DNA of 64,000 nt from Vibrio mediterranei (GTDB lineage: Bacteria > Pseudomonadota > Gammaproteobacteria > Enterobacterales > Vibrionaceae): the NCBI RefSeq assembly GCF_900088415.1, contig NZ_FLLQ01000003.1, forward strand, positions 62,001-126,000. Direction: 5' to 3'. The position numbers were made by a program, and so were the translations under genes. The notes below the pieces were generated by a model, which was not told the origin of the DNA, searched no databases, and worked only from the letters and a program-made list of their open reading frames with translations. Below, piece by piece: positions 50,840 to 59,234 of this stretch (the first letter of the stretch is position 1; each line of letters starts with the position of its first letter).

Positions 50840-50871
50840 TTAGTTCGTCCGTCTTATCAAGGAGAAAGGCA

Positions 50872-52065
50872 GTGTCAAATAAGTATGATGTTGTAATTGC
50901 AGGAGGAGCAATGGCAGGGGCGACTCTAGCTATGGCTCTCGACTACTGCAGTAATCATGCGTTGAAGATTGCTGTTATCGAACCATTTCTTTCGGACAGC
51001 CAATCACACCCTGGCTTTGACGCTCGTTCGATCGCTCTTTCCCATGGGACCGTAGAGATTCTCAAGCAGTATAAGTTGTGGTCTTTGATTCAAGACCATG
51101 CCACACCTATTACTCATATTCATGTCTCAGATCGCGGTCACGCCGCCATGACTGACTTCTACGCGGCGAAAGAAGGGTTAAAGGCAATGGGGTATGTGGT
51201 CGAACTTGCGGAGCTAGGGCGCCGATTTAATCAAAGACTCACCAATAGCTCGAACATTGATTTACTTTGCCCTTGCTCGGTAGAGGATGTGGCTCAACAC
51301 CAGCATCATGTTGCCGTCTCAGTCAAAGATGAGTCTGGCAGCGTCAGCCTACTTGAAGCAAAACTTCTTGTGGCTGCTGATGGAGCAGACTCAAAGAGCT
51401 GTCAAGTTGTAGGTTTAGAGCAGCTGAGTCATGATTTCGGACAAGTTGCGATCATTGCTAACGTCAAAACCAGTGAAGATCCTAATGGTCGCGCCTTCGA
51501 GCGTTTCACTGAACATGGTCCGTTAGCCTTGTTGCCCATGTCTGATGAGCGAAGTTCTTTAGTATGGTGTATGACTCCGGAGCGTGCACAGCAAGTCGTG
51601 AACCTTCCTGACACTGACTTCTTGTCCCTTCTTCAACAAGAATTCGGCTGGCGCTTAGGTCGTTTTACTAAGGTAGGGGCGGTTGCCAGTTACCCACTTT
51701 TGCTACGTCATCGACCACAAATTGTTAAACATCGAGTCGCTGCTGTCGGTAATGCAGCTCAGACGCTACACCCTATTGCAGGGCAAGGCTTTAACCTTGG
51801 GATTCGCGATATTGCGACTTTGGTCGATTCGTTGCTTGAAAGCCTTCAAGATGTAGGTGAATACGCTAATCTAAATAGATTCCAAAGCAATCGCCAGCAA
51901 GATCGAGAGCTGACGATCACCATGACGTCTGGGTTAGTACACATATTTTCAAATGACTTTTTTGCCCTTCGATTAGGCCGAAATGTAGGTTTAGGGCTAA
52001 TGGATAATTTTCCACAGCTTAAGTCGCCGATTTTTAATCGAGCACTTGGGGTTGTGAATAGGTAG
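50872..52065 (+). CDS. ubiH: 2-octaprenyl-6-methoxyphenyl hydroxylase UbiH
   Basis: FAD monooxygenase of aerobic ubiquinone synthesis. The 397-residue protein has the FAD motif VVIAGGAMAGATLAM (8-22), the DG motif VAADGADSKSC (about 164-174), and GNAAQTLHPIAGQGFNLGIRD (about 297-317). The start is GTG with AAGGAG ahead. It forms an operon with ubiI nine bases downstream. Confidence 0.93.
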   Translation: MSNKYDVVIAGGAMAGATLAMALDYCSNHALKIAVIEPFLSDSQSHPGFDARSIALSHGTVEILKQYKLWSLIQDHATPITHIHVSDRGHAAMTDFYAAKEGLKAMGYVVELAELGRRFNQRLTNSSNIDLLCPCSVEDVAQHQHHVAVSVKDESGSVSLLEAKLLVAADGADSKSCQVVGLEQLSHDFGQVAIIANVKTSEDPNGRAFERFTEHGPLALLPMSDERSSLVWCMTPERAQQVVNLPDTDFLSLLQQEFGWRLGRFTKVGAVASYPLLLRHRPQIVKHRVAAVGNAAQTLHPIAGQGFNLGIRDIATLVDSLLESLQDVGEYANLNRFQSNRQQDRELTITMTSGLVHIFSNDFFALRLGRNVGLGLMDNFPQLKSPIFNRALGVVNR

Positions 52066-52074
52066 TACAGAGAT

Positions 52075-53295
52075 ATGCAAAGTTTTGACTTAGCCATCAT
52101 AGGTGGCGGAATGGTGGGCCTTGCTCTCGCCCGCGCACTAAAAGACACCGATCTGCGAATCGCAGTCGTAGAAGGGAATACTCCAGACAAAGATATTTCA
52201 GGAGACCCTGATATCCGTGTCTCAGCACTAAGCCGTGCCAGTGAGACCATCTTGAAAAACCTCGGCGCATGGGATGCAATTCAAAAACATCGCTGTGCTC
52301 CTTATTACGCGATGGAAGTGTGGGAGCAGGACAGTTTTGCTCGTATTGAGTTCTCTGCTAGTCAGATGTCTCAACCAGACCTTGGCCATATCGTTGAAAA
52401 TCGTGTCATTCAGTTGGCCTTGTTAGAGCAAGTTGAAGGACAAAATAACGTGACGCTCTTTATGCCGCATCGTTGCCAGTCAATGGCCGTAGGTGAAAGT
52501 GAAGTGTGGATGACGTTAGATAATGGGCAGTCATTTACTAGCAAATTGGTAGTGGGTGCAGACGGTGCCAACTCATGGGTGAGAAAGCAGCAAGATATCC
52601 CACTTACTCATTGGGATTATGGACACAGTGCCCTAGTTGCGAATATCTCGGTTGATGACTTTCATGATTGTGTTGCGAGACAAGTGTTTACACCGCAAGG
52701 GCCGCTTGCATTTCTACCATTAGATGACCGCAGTCTATGTTCTATCGTTTGGTCAACCGAACCACAACGAGCAGAAAAACTTGCCAAAATGTCGGAAGCG
52801 GAGTTCAACAAAGCGCTGACCGCTGAATTTGATAGCCGCTTAGGTCTCTGCCATGTGAAGTCTGAACGACGAGTTTTCCCTTTGAAGATGCGTTATGCGC
52901 GTGACTTTGTTACCGAGCGAGTTGCGCTTGTTGGTGATGCTGCACACACTATCCACCCACTCGCAGGGCAAGGCGTTAACCTTGGATTACTTGATGCTGC
53001 TAGTCTGTCACAAGAAATATTCAAGTTATGGCGCGCAGGAAAAGATATTGGCCGCAAGCGTAATTTACGTGAATATGAACGTTGGCGCAAAGCGGAGGTG
53101 GCTAAAATGATCGCTGCTATGCAAGGCTTTAAAGACCTGTTTGAAGGTGATAACCCTGCGAAGAAACTTATCCGCGGTATCGGTATGAGCTTGGTAGGAC
53201 AGTTACCTGGTGCGAAGCAAGAAATTATGAGCCGTGCTTTGGGGATGAGGGGACACCTACCAGAACTAGCAAAGACAGAAGTCAGTCAAAGCTAA
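52075..53295 (+). CDS. ubiI: FAD-dependent 2-octaprenylphenol hydroxylase UbiI
   Basis: C5-hydroxylase of ubiquinone synthesis (formerly VisC). The 406-residue UbiH/COQ6-family protein has AIIGGGMVGLALARAL (8-23), VVGADGANSWVR, and VGDAAHTIHPLAGQGVNLGLLD. The start ATG at 52075 follows the ubiH stop by nine bases. Its C-terminal tail is longer than that of UbiH. The two paralogues act at different ring positions. Confidence 0.91.
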   Translation: MQSFDLAIIGGGMVGLALARALKDTDLRIAVVEGNTPDKDISGDPDIRVSALSRASETILKNLGAWDAIQKHRCAPYYAMEVWEQDSFARIEFSASQMSQPDLGHIVENRVIQLALLEQVEGQNNVTLFMPHRCQSMAVGESEVWMTLDNGQSFTSKLVVGADGANSWVRKQQDIPLTHWDYGHSALVANISVDDFHDCVARQVFTPQGPLAFLPLDDRSLCSIVWSTEPQRAEKLAKMSEAEFNKALTAEFDSRLGLCHVKSERRVFPLKMRYARDFVTERVALVGDAAHTIHPLAGQGVNLGLLDAASLSQEIFKLWRAGKDIGRKRNLREYERWRKAEVAKMIAAMQGFKDLFEGDNPAKKLIRGIGMSLVGQLPGAKQEIMSRALGMRGHLPELAKTEVSQS

Positions 53296-53318
53296 CCATT
53301 GCGTTAAAGATAAAGATT

Positions 53319-53348
53319 AAAAAAGGGGCAGCTTGGCTGCCCCTTTTA
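53319..53348 (+). terminator. Rho-independent terminator of ubiHI
   Basis: AAAAGGGGCAGC-TTG-GCTGCCCCTTTT, 25 bases after the ubiI stop. Confidence 0.9.
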
Positions 53349-53426
53349 GATGGTTGTAGTTGTTGCCCATCTTGGTGGGCTTAAGTTTAGCGTAGGGTGG
53401 TTATCGTTATTTGATTGTAATGCTCT

Positions 53427-53633
53427 TTATGCGTATGCACAGCGGAGTTTCATAACTTCTTGATTTATCTCTTTTACCGCTTGAAAATGACGTTTTTCGG
53501 CGCGTTCAGGGATAATCAACTTTCCATTATCAAACTCAAATCCGCCTAAACCATAAATATAGATTCTGCCTCTGAATAGTCGACTCACATGTTTAGCAAT
53601 CATACCTGGTGTATAGCGCTTAAACAGTCTCAT
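53427..53633 (-). CDS. Small basic protein of unknown function
   Basis: A 68-residue protein, MRLFKRYTPG at the start, with a strand-like RGRIYIYGLGGFEFDNGKL stretch and a basic, helical second half. AAGGAAGG lies five bases before the ATG and a TATAAT is found about 30 bases upstream, so it is likely expressed. No recognised domain, signal peptide or membrane span. It stands alone between ubiI and a long intergenic region. Confidence 0.62.
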   Translation of the reverse strand: MRLFKRYTPGMIAKHVSRLFRGRIYIYGLGGFEFDNGKLIIPERAEKRHFQAVKEINQEVMKLRCAYA

Positions 53634-54045
53634 TTAGCCTTCCTTATAATGTTACCTAGCGAACGAATTATAGTTAAAACCTCAATCTAAATGTGTGATA
53701 GCACGGGCTTTACGAGCGTGCTGCTATAGCTAAGTGAGCGTTTTGTGGAGCGTTTTGCAATTCCATTGCGATGTCACTATATCTCCGTGATATCTAGCAC
53801 AAAAGCTTCGATTGGGGTCTTCCATTCTCGATTTTTGCTCTATTTGAATAGCTTAGTATTACAGTGGTATGAATCGAGCTTTTTATTCGCTCTGCAATCA
53901 GCAACCTGTATGTTCCATTGACTATTACTAATAGGTACGTATATGTAGACCGAGCAAATCAGAAAAAGTTGTCACGAGGACACACTCTTTTACAAAACCT
54001 GGACATGGAGGGGAGAAACTGTGCGAAAGGTAGCAAGTGAACTCA

Positions 54046-54069
54046 AAAAAAAGCCCGCATAGCGGGCCA
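54046..54069 (-). terminator. Strong minus-strand rho-independent terminator
   Basis: On the minus strand GGCCCGC-TAT-GCGGGC then eight T. It ends either the ygfZ-ybaK transcript (a 250-base 3' UTR) or a separate small RNA. Confidence 0.88.
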
Positions 54070-54161
54070 AATGTCACAGATGCATTACACAAAAGTGGAG
54101 TTACTGCCTGAGCAGAGATTCACTCTAGTGTTGCCACCAGTAGCCTTGAAGTGCTAGCTGG
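54046..54161 (-). ncRNA. Candidate small RNA or 3'-UTR-derived RNA
   Basis: A minus-strand promoter-like pair TTGGTG (54190-54195) - 16 bases - TACATA (54168-54173) would start transcription near 54161. The RNA would begin with the hairpin CCAGCTAG...CTACTGG, have an unstructured CT-rich middle (AGTAACTCCACTTTT) and end at the eight-U terminator. This is the layout of an Hfq-type small RNA. I cannot match it to a named family. Confidence 0.45.
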
Positions 54162-54315
54162 CGACAATATGTACAATACCCCAAAAAAACACCAATGACT
54201 ATTTATGCTTAAAAAATGTATAAAATCTCACTGCATCTAAGTGTTAAATTAGATCCATTTCACGCTTCTATGATCTAACACGACATTAATTTGCATCGAT
54301 TGGTTACGGAAACCG

Positions 54316-54780
54316 CTACCGAGTGATATCCGACCATTGAGGAGAACAGTGAGCAACGAGATCATTGAGCGCTATCTCAATACCCGCAATGCGTTGCCCG
54401 CTGCTGATGGTGACTAAGGTGTTTTGCTTTAATTCATTATCAAAAATGATAGGCATGGGGGTTTTTAACAGCAAGGGAGTGACAGTGCCAATAGTAAAGC
54501 CGGTAAGAGCTTCAACTTGTTCACTGGAAACACAGGTCATTCGACGAGTATTCAATAAAGCGCGTACTTTTTTCGGATCCACTTGTTTGTTGCCCTGACA
54601 GCAGGCAAGGGCAAGTTGGTTATCCATATCTCGCAGTAACAAGGTTTTGACCATTTTATGAGTTTCGATACCACGCAATTTGGCAGCATCCTCAATGGAT
54701 ACTGCCTCACGGGATTGCATCAAGACTCTATAGGGAATATCACGTTCATCCAGATAGGCAGTTATGCGTGTATCAATCAT
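54316..54780 (-). CDS. YbaK/EbsC-domain aminoacyl-tRNA deacylase-like protein
   Basis: The 154-residue protein has the editing-domain fold: SREAVSIEDAAKLRG..KMVKTLLLRD, then QVDPKKVRALL and the loop TGFTIGTVTPL. It resembles YbaK/YeaK-type trans-editing factors that hydrolyse mischarged aa-tRNA. Substrate unknown. Three bases separate it from ygfZ upstream, so it is in the ygfZ operon. Confidence 0.82.
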   Translation of the reverse strand: MIDTRITAYLDERDIPYRVLMQSREAVSIEDAAKLRGIETHKMVKTLLLRDMDNQLALACCQGNKQVDPKKVRALLNTRRMTCVSSEQVEALTGFTIGTVTPLLLKTPMPIIFDNELKQNTLVTISSGQRIAGIEIALNDLVAHCSPQWSDITR

Positions 54781-54783
54781 CCC

Positions 54784-55755
54784 TTACTCTTGGTCGAGTG
54801 GGTAAGGTGGCAGTTCCAGGCTCAAACGACTGTCGGGTTGAGAAGCTAAACGGAACTGAGAATCTTCATCGAGATTGTTGGCAATAACCATAGCGGCAAC
54901 GAATTCACCATTGCTGTATTGGTAATGTGCCAGTACCTCTCCGGCCTTGCGCCAGTTTTCTCCCACTGAACGCTCGATGTCAATAATGTCGTCATCGCTA
55001 AGTGGAGAATTGAGCAGACCTCTCACATTTGCCAGCATGCGTTTGTTGATGCCACGATATTTCGCTCTTGCGACGGTCTCTTGACCTGTGTAGCAGCCTT
55101 TATTGAAGCTAATTCCATCTAGTGCTTGTAAATTCAAGGCTTGAGGTATGTGTTGATTTTGTTGCTCTGCTTCTAAGATAGGTAGCCCTTGCTCAATATC
55201 AAACTTGGTCCATAGTGATTCTTCGACCCAGAGTAACTCAGAACCAGAAGAAAGTGATGACTGCAGGTCACCATCAACTAACAGCATCCAACGCTCATCA
55301 TTAATTTGAATAGCGGTGCTGCCTTTGTTTTGGCGCACAGCACCAGAGGTTGGGAATTGTTGATCAATCCATTGCTGAGCGCCTGTTCCCATCACACCGA
55401 TAAGTGGCTTGGTGCTAATAATGAGTTCTACCTTAGAAAAAACGGCATATTTCTTGAGTTCTGTCAGTTCTTTCTCTAGTGCCGATTGAGGTTGAATCAT
55501 GGCGTAACCGTTCTCGATGTGGCACAGCCTAAAAGCACTCCAGACTTTACCTTTAGCATCGCAATGCGCTCCAAAAGTGGATTGATTCTGCTCCAGCGAA
55601 ACCACATCACAGGTAACCTGACCTTGAAGGTAAGACTTACGATCGTCGCCGGTCATTTCGAGAGCGCCCCAATGATTCAGTTTGCTAAACAACAAATCGG
55701 GTAGTTCTGTGGTAGGTGTTATTTCAATTGCCTGTGTGTTTGGTTGCCAATCCAT
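54784..55755 (-). CDS. ygfZ: Folate-binding tRNA-modifying / Fe-S maturation protein YgfZ
   Basis: GcvT-like protein that uses folate to assist MiaB and other Fe-S enzymes. The 323-residue protein has KSYLQGQVTCDV and the hallmark KGCYTGQE (near residue 230) holding the conserved cysteine. The start MDWQPN at 55755 fits the family length (326 in E. coli); an ATG at 55785 would add ten residues. Divergent from sdhE, as in E. coli. Confidence 0.92.
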   Translation of the reverse strand: MDWQPNTQAIEITPTTELPDLLFSKLNHWGALEMTGDDRKSYLQGQVTCDVVSLEQNQSTFGAHCDAKGKVWSAFRLCHIENGYAMIQPQSALEKELTELKKYAVFSKVELIISTKPLIGVMGTGAQQWIDQQFPTSGAVRQNKGSTAIQINDERWMLLVDGDLQSSLSSGSELLWVEESLWTKFDIEQGLPILEAEQQNQHIPQALNLQALDGISFNKGCYTGQETVARAKYRGINKRMLANVRGLLNSPLSDDDIIDIERSVGENWRKAGEVLAHYQYSNGEFVAAMVIANNLDEDSQFRLASQPDSRLSLELPPYPLDQE

Positions 55756-55933
55756 AGTTCTTGGTCTCGTTGGTAAACATATCACCCATGTTAATCTTCA
55801 GGATGGATTTTGTCAGCTGAATGTTGTTGCACGAAATCTTGTGATGAAAGTAGAGTTTGTGTGATGCAGACAGTGGTGGGCGATAAACTTGCTTGTTACA
55901 CTCGGCCGATATTAGTTGTAGATGGAGAATGGA

Positions 55934-56194
55934 ATGTACTCTAGTGAAGAAAAAGCTCGAATTAAGTGGGCATGTCGTCGGGGTATGTTAGAACTGGACG
56001 TAGTGATTATGCCGTTCTTTGAGGAGTGCTTTGACACTCTCAACGATCAAGAACAGAAAGACTTTGTCTCTCTGTTAGAGTGTGACGATCCAGATTTATT
56101 TACTTGGGTAATGGGCCATGGTCGTAGTGAAAACTTAGGACACGCCTCTATGGTTGATAAAATCGTTGCTCATAACCTCAGCAAGGTCCGCTAA
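55934..56194 (+). CDS. sdhE: FAD assembly factor SdhE
   Basis: Promotes covalent attachment of FAD to succinate dehydrogenase and fumarate reductase. The 86-residue protein has the RGMLELD motif (RGxxE) needed for flavinylation and the family FTWVMGH segment. The ATG at 55934 has GGAG six bases upstream; an ATG at 55922 lacks one. It overlaps the next gene's possible start. Confidence 0.93.
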   Translation: MYSSEEKARIKWACRRGMLELDVVIMPFFEECFDTLNDQEQKDFVSLLECDDPDLFTWVMGHGRSENLGHASMVDKIVAHNLSKVR

Positions 56195-56597
56195 GCTATT
56201 TTCAAGTCATGCAGGTAAGGATGCGCTCGATAATGCCTACCTGCAGATTCATCCTTCCTGTCTCGCTGCGATTATTAATAGTTCACTTACTATTCTATTA
56301 TTGGCAACTTGCATTGCGTCATCCGCTCCGCTTTTACTCACACTTTACGTCATCGCCATATTTGGTCGGACTTATTGGTTGCATCCAGCCTTAAATGGCC
56401 AATTAATCCTGAAGTCATCTTTGGTCACATTAAATAATACCGAGCTTGGCTCCCCCCGTTACTTTCTTGCTTTCCGCTACTGGCTCATAGGAATTTATGA
56501 TCAAGACAATGGCTGGCGCTTAATCTGGCGGGATAGTTGTGATGAGTCGGCGTATCGTCGCTTGATTTTGGTAATAAAAAAGCAGTCACATCAGTGA
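56154..56597 (+). CDS. ygfX: YgfX (CptA)-like inner membrane protein, start uncertain
   Basis: The frame gives up to 147 residues with two closely spaced hydrophobic segments (about 37-60 and 61-75) and a C-terminal soluble part with FRYWLIGI and WRLIWRDSC. In E. coli ygfX follows sdhE and has been called the CptA toxin, though that role is disputed. There is no ATG start in frame. TTG at 56154 or 56166 inside sdhE is possible, implying translational coupling. The stop lies in the terminator hairpin shared with nadB. Confidence 0.72.
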   Translation: MIKSLLITSARSAKLFSSHAGKDALDNAYLQIHPSCLAAIINSSLTILLLATCIASSAPLLLTLYVIAIFGRTYWLHPALNGQLILKSSLVTLNNTELGSPRYFLAFRYWLIGIYDQDNGWRLIWRDSCDESAYRRLILVIKKQSHQ

Positions 56598-56602
56598 CTG
56601 CT
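56574..56602 (-). terminator. Terminator of nadB overlapping the end of ygfX
   Basis: AGCAGTCAC-TGAT-GTGACTGCT on the minus strand followed by TTTTTT. Confidence 0.85.
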
Positions 56603-56634
56603 TCGATATCATGGTGACGAGATAAGTAGCCAGA

Positions 56635-58257
56635 TCAGACCGTTGGCGCTTGGTCTTGAGGCGATAGTATCGTTGGTCCGCTATTTTTTAACATATCAGG
56701 GTAGTCGAGCGTATAGTGCAGTCCGCGACTTTCTTTACGCTGCATTGCGCATCTCACCATCAATTCGGCAACTTGCAGTAAGTTACGCAGTTCAAGTAAG
56801 TTATTCGACACTTTGAAATTGCTGTAGTACTCATGCGTTTCTTGTTGCAGCATTTGAATACGACGAAGTGCTCGCTCTAGTCGCTTGTCTGTGCGTACGA
56901 TACCCATGTAATCCCACATAAATAGACGTAACTCGTGCCAGTTATGTTGAATAATGACTTCTTCATCAGAACAGCTAACTTGGCTTTCATCCCAAGCTGG
57001 AAGACCATCAACCAGAGCTGCATCGTCGAATTTCTCTAGAATGTCATTGGCTGCAGCCCAAGCATAGACCACACATTCAAGTAGAGAGTTTGATGCCATA
57101 CGGTTCGCACCGTGAAGTCCGGTATAACTTACTTCACCGATGGCGTACAATTGTTCTAGGTCTGTTTTACCAGACTTGTCCACCATGACACCACCGCAGG
57201 TATAGTGAGCGGCAGGAACGATTGGAATTGGCTCCTTCGTCATATCGATGCCAAGGTCTTGCAGGCGCATATGGATGGTTGGGAAGTGTTTAATAATAAA
57301 CTCTTCAGGTTTATGGCTGATATCCAAATACATGCAATCTGCACCTAAGCGCTTCATTTCGAAGTCGATAGCGCGAGCAACAACATCACGAGGAGCAAGT
57401 TCTTCACGCTCATCGAAATCGGGCATAAAACGCGTTCCATCAGGGCGTTTTAAGTAAGCGCCTTCGCCACGTAAAGCTTCCGTCAACAGGAAGTTTCGCG
57501 CGTCAGGGTGGAATAGACAAGTTGGGTGGAATTGGTTGAATTCTAAGTTAGCAACACGACAGCCTGAGCGCCAAGCCATAGCGATACCGTCACCAGAAGA
57601 GACATCAGGGTTAGATGTGTACTGATACACTTTTGATGCACCACCTGTGGCTAAGACAACAAACTTAGCGCGTACCGTTTCAACGTGCTCTTTATTGCGG
57701 TTCCAAATATAGGCGCCAACCACTTTGTCTTTATCACCGCCAACCTTGTCTTCAGTAATAAGGTCTAGTGCGTTGTAGCGTTCGAAGATTTCGATATTAG
57801 GATGGCTATTAACGTTATCTTGCAGAGTGGTTTGCATTGCCATGCCTGTGGCATCGGCGGCATGCAGAATCCTACGATGGCTATGACCACCTTCACGAGT
57901 CAGGTGATAACGAGGTTCTTCGTCTTTGGCGGTCTCTACTTGGTCAAAAGGAACACCACCATCGATTAACCATTGCACGCACTCTTTCGCATTTTCTGCG
58001 ATAAACTGAACGGTGTCTTGTTCACAAAGCCCGGCTCCAGCGATATTGGTATCGTTAACGTGAGACTCGATGCTGTCTGTCTCATCGAATACCGCAGCAA
58101 TGCCACCCTGGGCGTAGTAGGTCGCCCCTTCACTTCTTGGGCCTTTACTTAATACGATAACTTTAGCGCGTTCGGCGACTCGTAAAGCCAACGATAAACC
58201 TGCGGCGCCACTTCCTATGACTAAAACATCACAAAGATGCTCTCGGTTTGTGTTCAT
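56635..58257 (-). CDS. nadB: L-aspartate oxidase
   Basis: Flavoenzyme making iminoaspartate from aspartate for quinolinate and NAD synthesis. The 540-residue protein has [16 protein letters not shown] (8-23), [41 protein letters not shown] and [10 protein letters not shown]. The succinate-dehydrogenase-like FAD and substrate domains are intact. Divergent from rpoE, as in E. coli. A 7-bp hairpin (58283-58302) lies just before its start. Confidence 0.97.
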   Translation of the reverse strand: MNTNREHLCDVLVIGSGAAGLSLALRVAERAKVIVLSKGPRSEGATYYAQGGIAAVFDETDSIESHVNDTNIAGAGLCEQDTVQFIAENAKECVQWLIDGGVPFDQVETAKDEEPRYHLTREGGHSHRRILHAADATGMAMQTTLQDNVNSHPNIEIFERYNALDLITEDKVGGDKDKVVGAYIWNRNKEHVETVRAKFVVLATGGASKVYQYTSNPDVSSGDGIAMAWRSGCRVANLEFNQFHPTCLFHPDARNFLLTEALRGEGAYLKRPDGTRFMPDFDEREELAPRDVVARAIDFEMKRLGADCMYLDISHKPEEFIIKHFPTIHMRLQDLGIDMTKEPIPIVPAAHYTCGGVMVDKSGKTDLEQLYAIGEVSYTGLHGANRMASNSLLECVVYAWAAANDILEKFDDAALVDGLPAWDESQVSCSDEEVIIQHNWHELRLFMWDYMGIVRTDKRLERALRRIQMLQQETHEYYSNFKVSNNLLELRNLLQVAELMVRCAMQRKESRGLHYTLDYPDMLKNSGPTILSPQDQAPTV

Positions 58258-58282
58258 AATTACTTTAAAATCCTGACCTATC

Positions 58283-58302
58283 GTAGAGTAAAATCACTCT
58301 AC
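58283..58302 (-). promoter_or_regulatory. Hairpin in the nadB 5' region
   Basis: GTAGAGT (58283-58289) and ACTCTAC (58296-58302) with a six-base loop, 26 bases before the nadB ATG. It could be an operator or mRNA element; no T run on the minus strand (GATAGG follows). Nothing else clear in 58303-58500 except a TAACAC...GTGTTA repeat (58380-58406). Confidence 0.4.
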
Positions 58303-58502
58303 CTAGATAAAAGTGCGCGATAGGAAGCTGCATAGACAGCTGGCGAAGGGCACTTGCATCAAGGATTACCTACCTGAGATAACACGTTGAAAAATCGATT
58401 GTGTTAAGGAGCTAAGTAATCCATTCTTGTAAATTGACAACATTGTAGTTGACGCCAAATCACATTGTGAATGATTAATGACAAAAAAACTGAGAAAGTT
58501 TT

Positions 58503-58530
58503 GAACTTTCCTATCTGCCTAGAGTCACAA
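58503..58530 (+). promoter_or_regulatory. Sigma-E autoregulated promoter of rpoE
   Basis: -35 GAACTT (58503-58508), 16-base spacer, -10 TCACAA. GAACTT is the sigma-E -35 consensus and its place before rpoE fits autoregulation. Confidence 0.72.
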
Positions 58531-58629
58531 TAGTGCTCATGTTAGCGGTGGTGTCAAGACTACAATATGCATAATTAATACTCATATCTGTGAAGGTAAG
58601 GGTAATAACGAATAGGAGTGAACGCTCGC

Positions 58630-59208
58630 ATGAACGAGCAGCCGACCGATCAGGTGTTGATTGAGCGCGTTCAAAGTGGAGATAAACAAGCATTTAACCT
58701 ATTGGTTTTGCGCTATCAAAACAAGGTTTGCAATCTCATATCAAGATACGTGAGCAATTCGGGTGATGTAGCGGATATCGCCCAAGAAGCGTTTATAAAG
58801 GCGTATCGTGCGATCCCGACGTTTAGAGGTGAGAGTGCCTTCTATACTTGGTTGTATCGCATAGCAGTGAACACCGCAAAGAATCACATTGTGGCTCAGA
58901 GCCGTAGGCCGCCAGCCAGCGATGTTGATGCAGAAGATGCCGAATTTTTTGAAGCCGGTAACGCTTTGAAAGAAATTTCGAACCCAGAGAACTTAACGTT
59001 GTCGAATGAATTGAAGCGAACTGTTTTCGCTGCAATTGAAGCGTTACCTGAAGATTTGAAGACTGCAATGACGCTTCGAGAGCTTGATGGTTTGAGCTAC
59101 GAAGAAATTGCAGAAGTAATGGATTGCCCAGTAGGAACGGTACGTTCGCGTATCTTCCGTGCTCGTGAAGCGGTAGAGAAGAAGATTAAGCCTCTTCTTC
59201 AACGCTAA
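58630..59208 (+). CDS. rpoE: RNA polymerase sigma-E factor
   Basis: ECF sigma factor for envelope stress. The 192-residue protein begins MNEQPTDQVLIERVQ; region 2 has DIAQEAFIKAYRAIPTFRGESAFYTWLYRIAVNTA and region 4 has LDGLSYEEIAEVMDCPVGTVRSRIFRAREA. ATG at 58630 gives the family length; GGAG lies 12 bases upstream, rather far. A GTG at 58618 would add four residues. First gene of rpoE-rseA-rseB-rseC. Confidence 0.97.
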   Translation: MNEQPTDQVLIERVQSGDKQAFNLLVLRYQNKVCNLISRYVSNSGDVADIAQEAFIKAYRAIPTFRGESAFYTWLYRIAVNTAKNHIVAQSRRPPASDVDAEDAEFFEAGNALKEISNPENLTLSNELKRTVFAAIEALPEDLKTAMTLRELDGLSYEEIAEVMDCPVGTVRSRIFRAREAVEKKIKPLLQR

Positions 59209-59234
59209 AACTAGTTACAACTATGGTGAATATA

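Larger units (their letters stand above)
53634..54315. other. 682-bp intergenic region between a small unknown gene and ybaK
   Basis: No protein gene seen. Contents: an imperfect hairpin TAGCACG...CGTGCTGCTA (about 53699-53725); a plus-strand promoter-like pair TTGACT-16-TATATG (53918-53945) followed by a stretch with four GGA motifs; and a minus-strand terminator at 54046-54069 with a promoter-like pair about 120 bases before it (separate entries). The remainder is AT-rich. Confidence 0.55.

Noticed and set aside
54046..54069. Hairpin read as a plus-strand terminator
   Set aside because: The T run is present only on the minus strand; the plus strand has A before the stem and AAATG after it.
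56209..56394. 61-residue ATG-led frame inside ygfX
   Set aside because: It is out of frame with the membrane segments and family-like C terminus of the ygfX frame and has no ribosome site; it is treated as a shadow.
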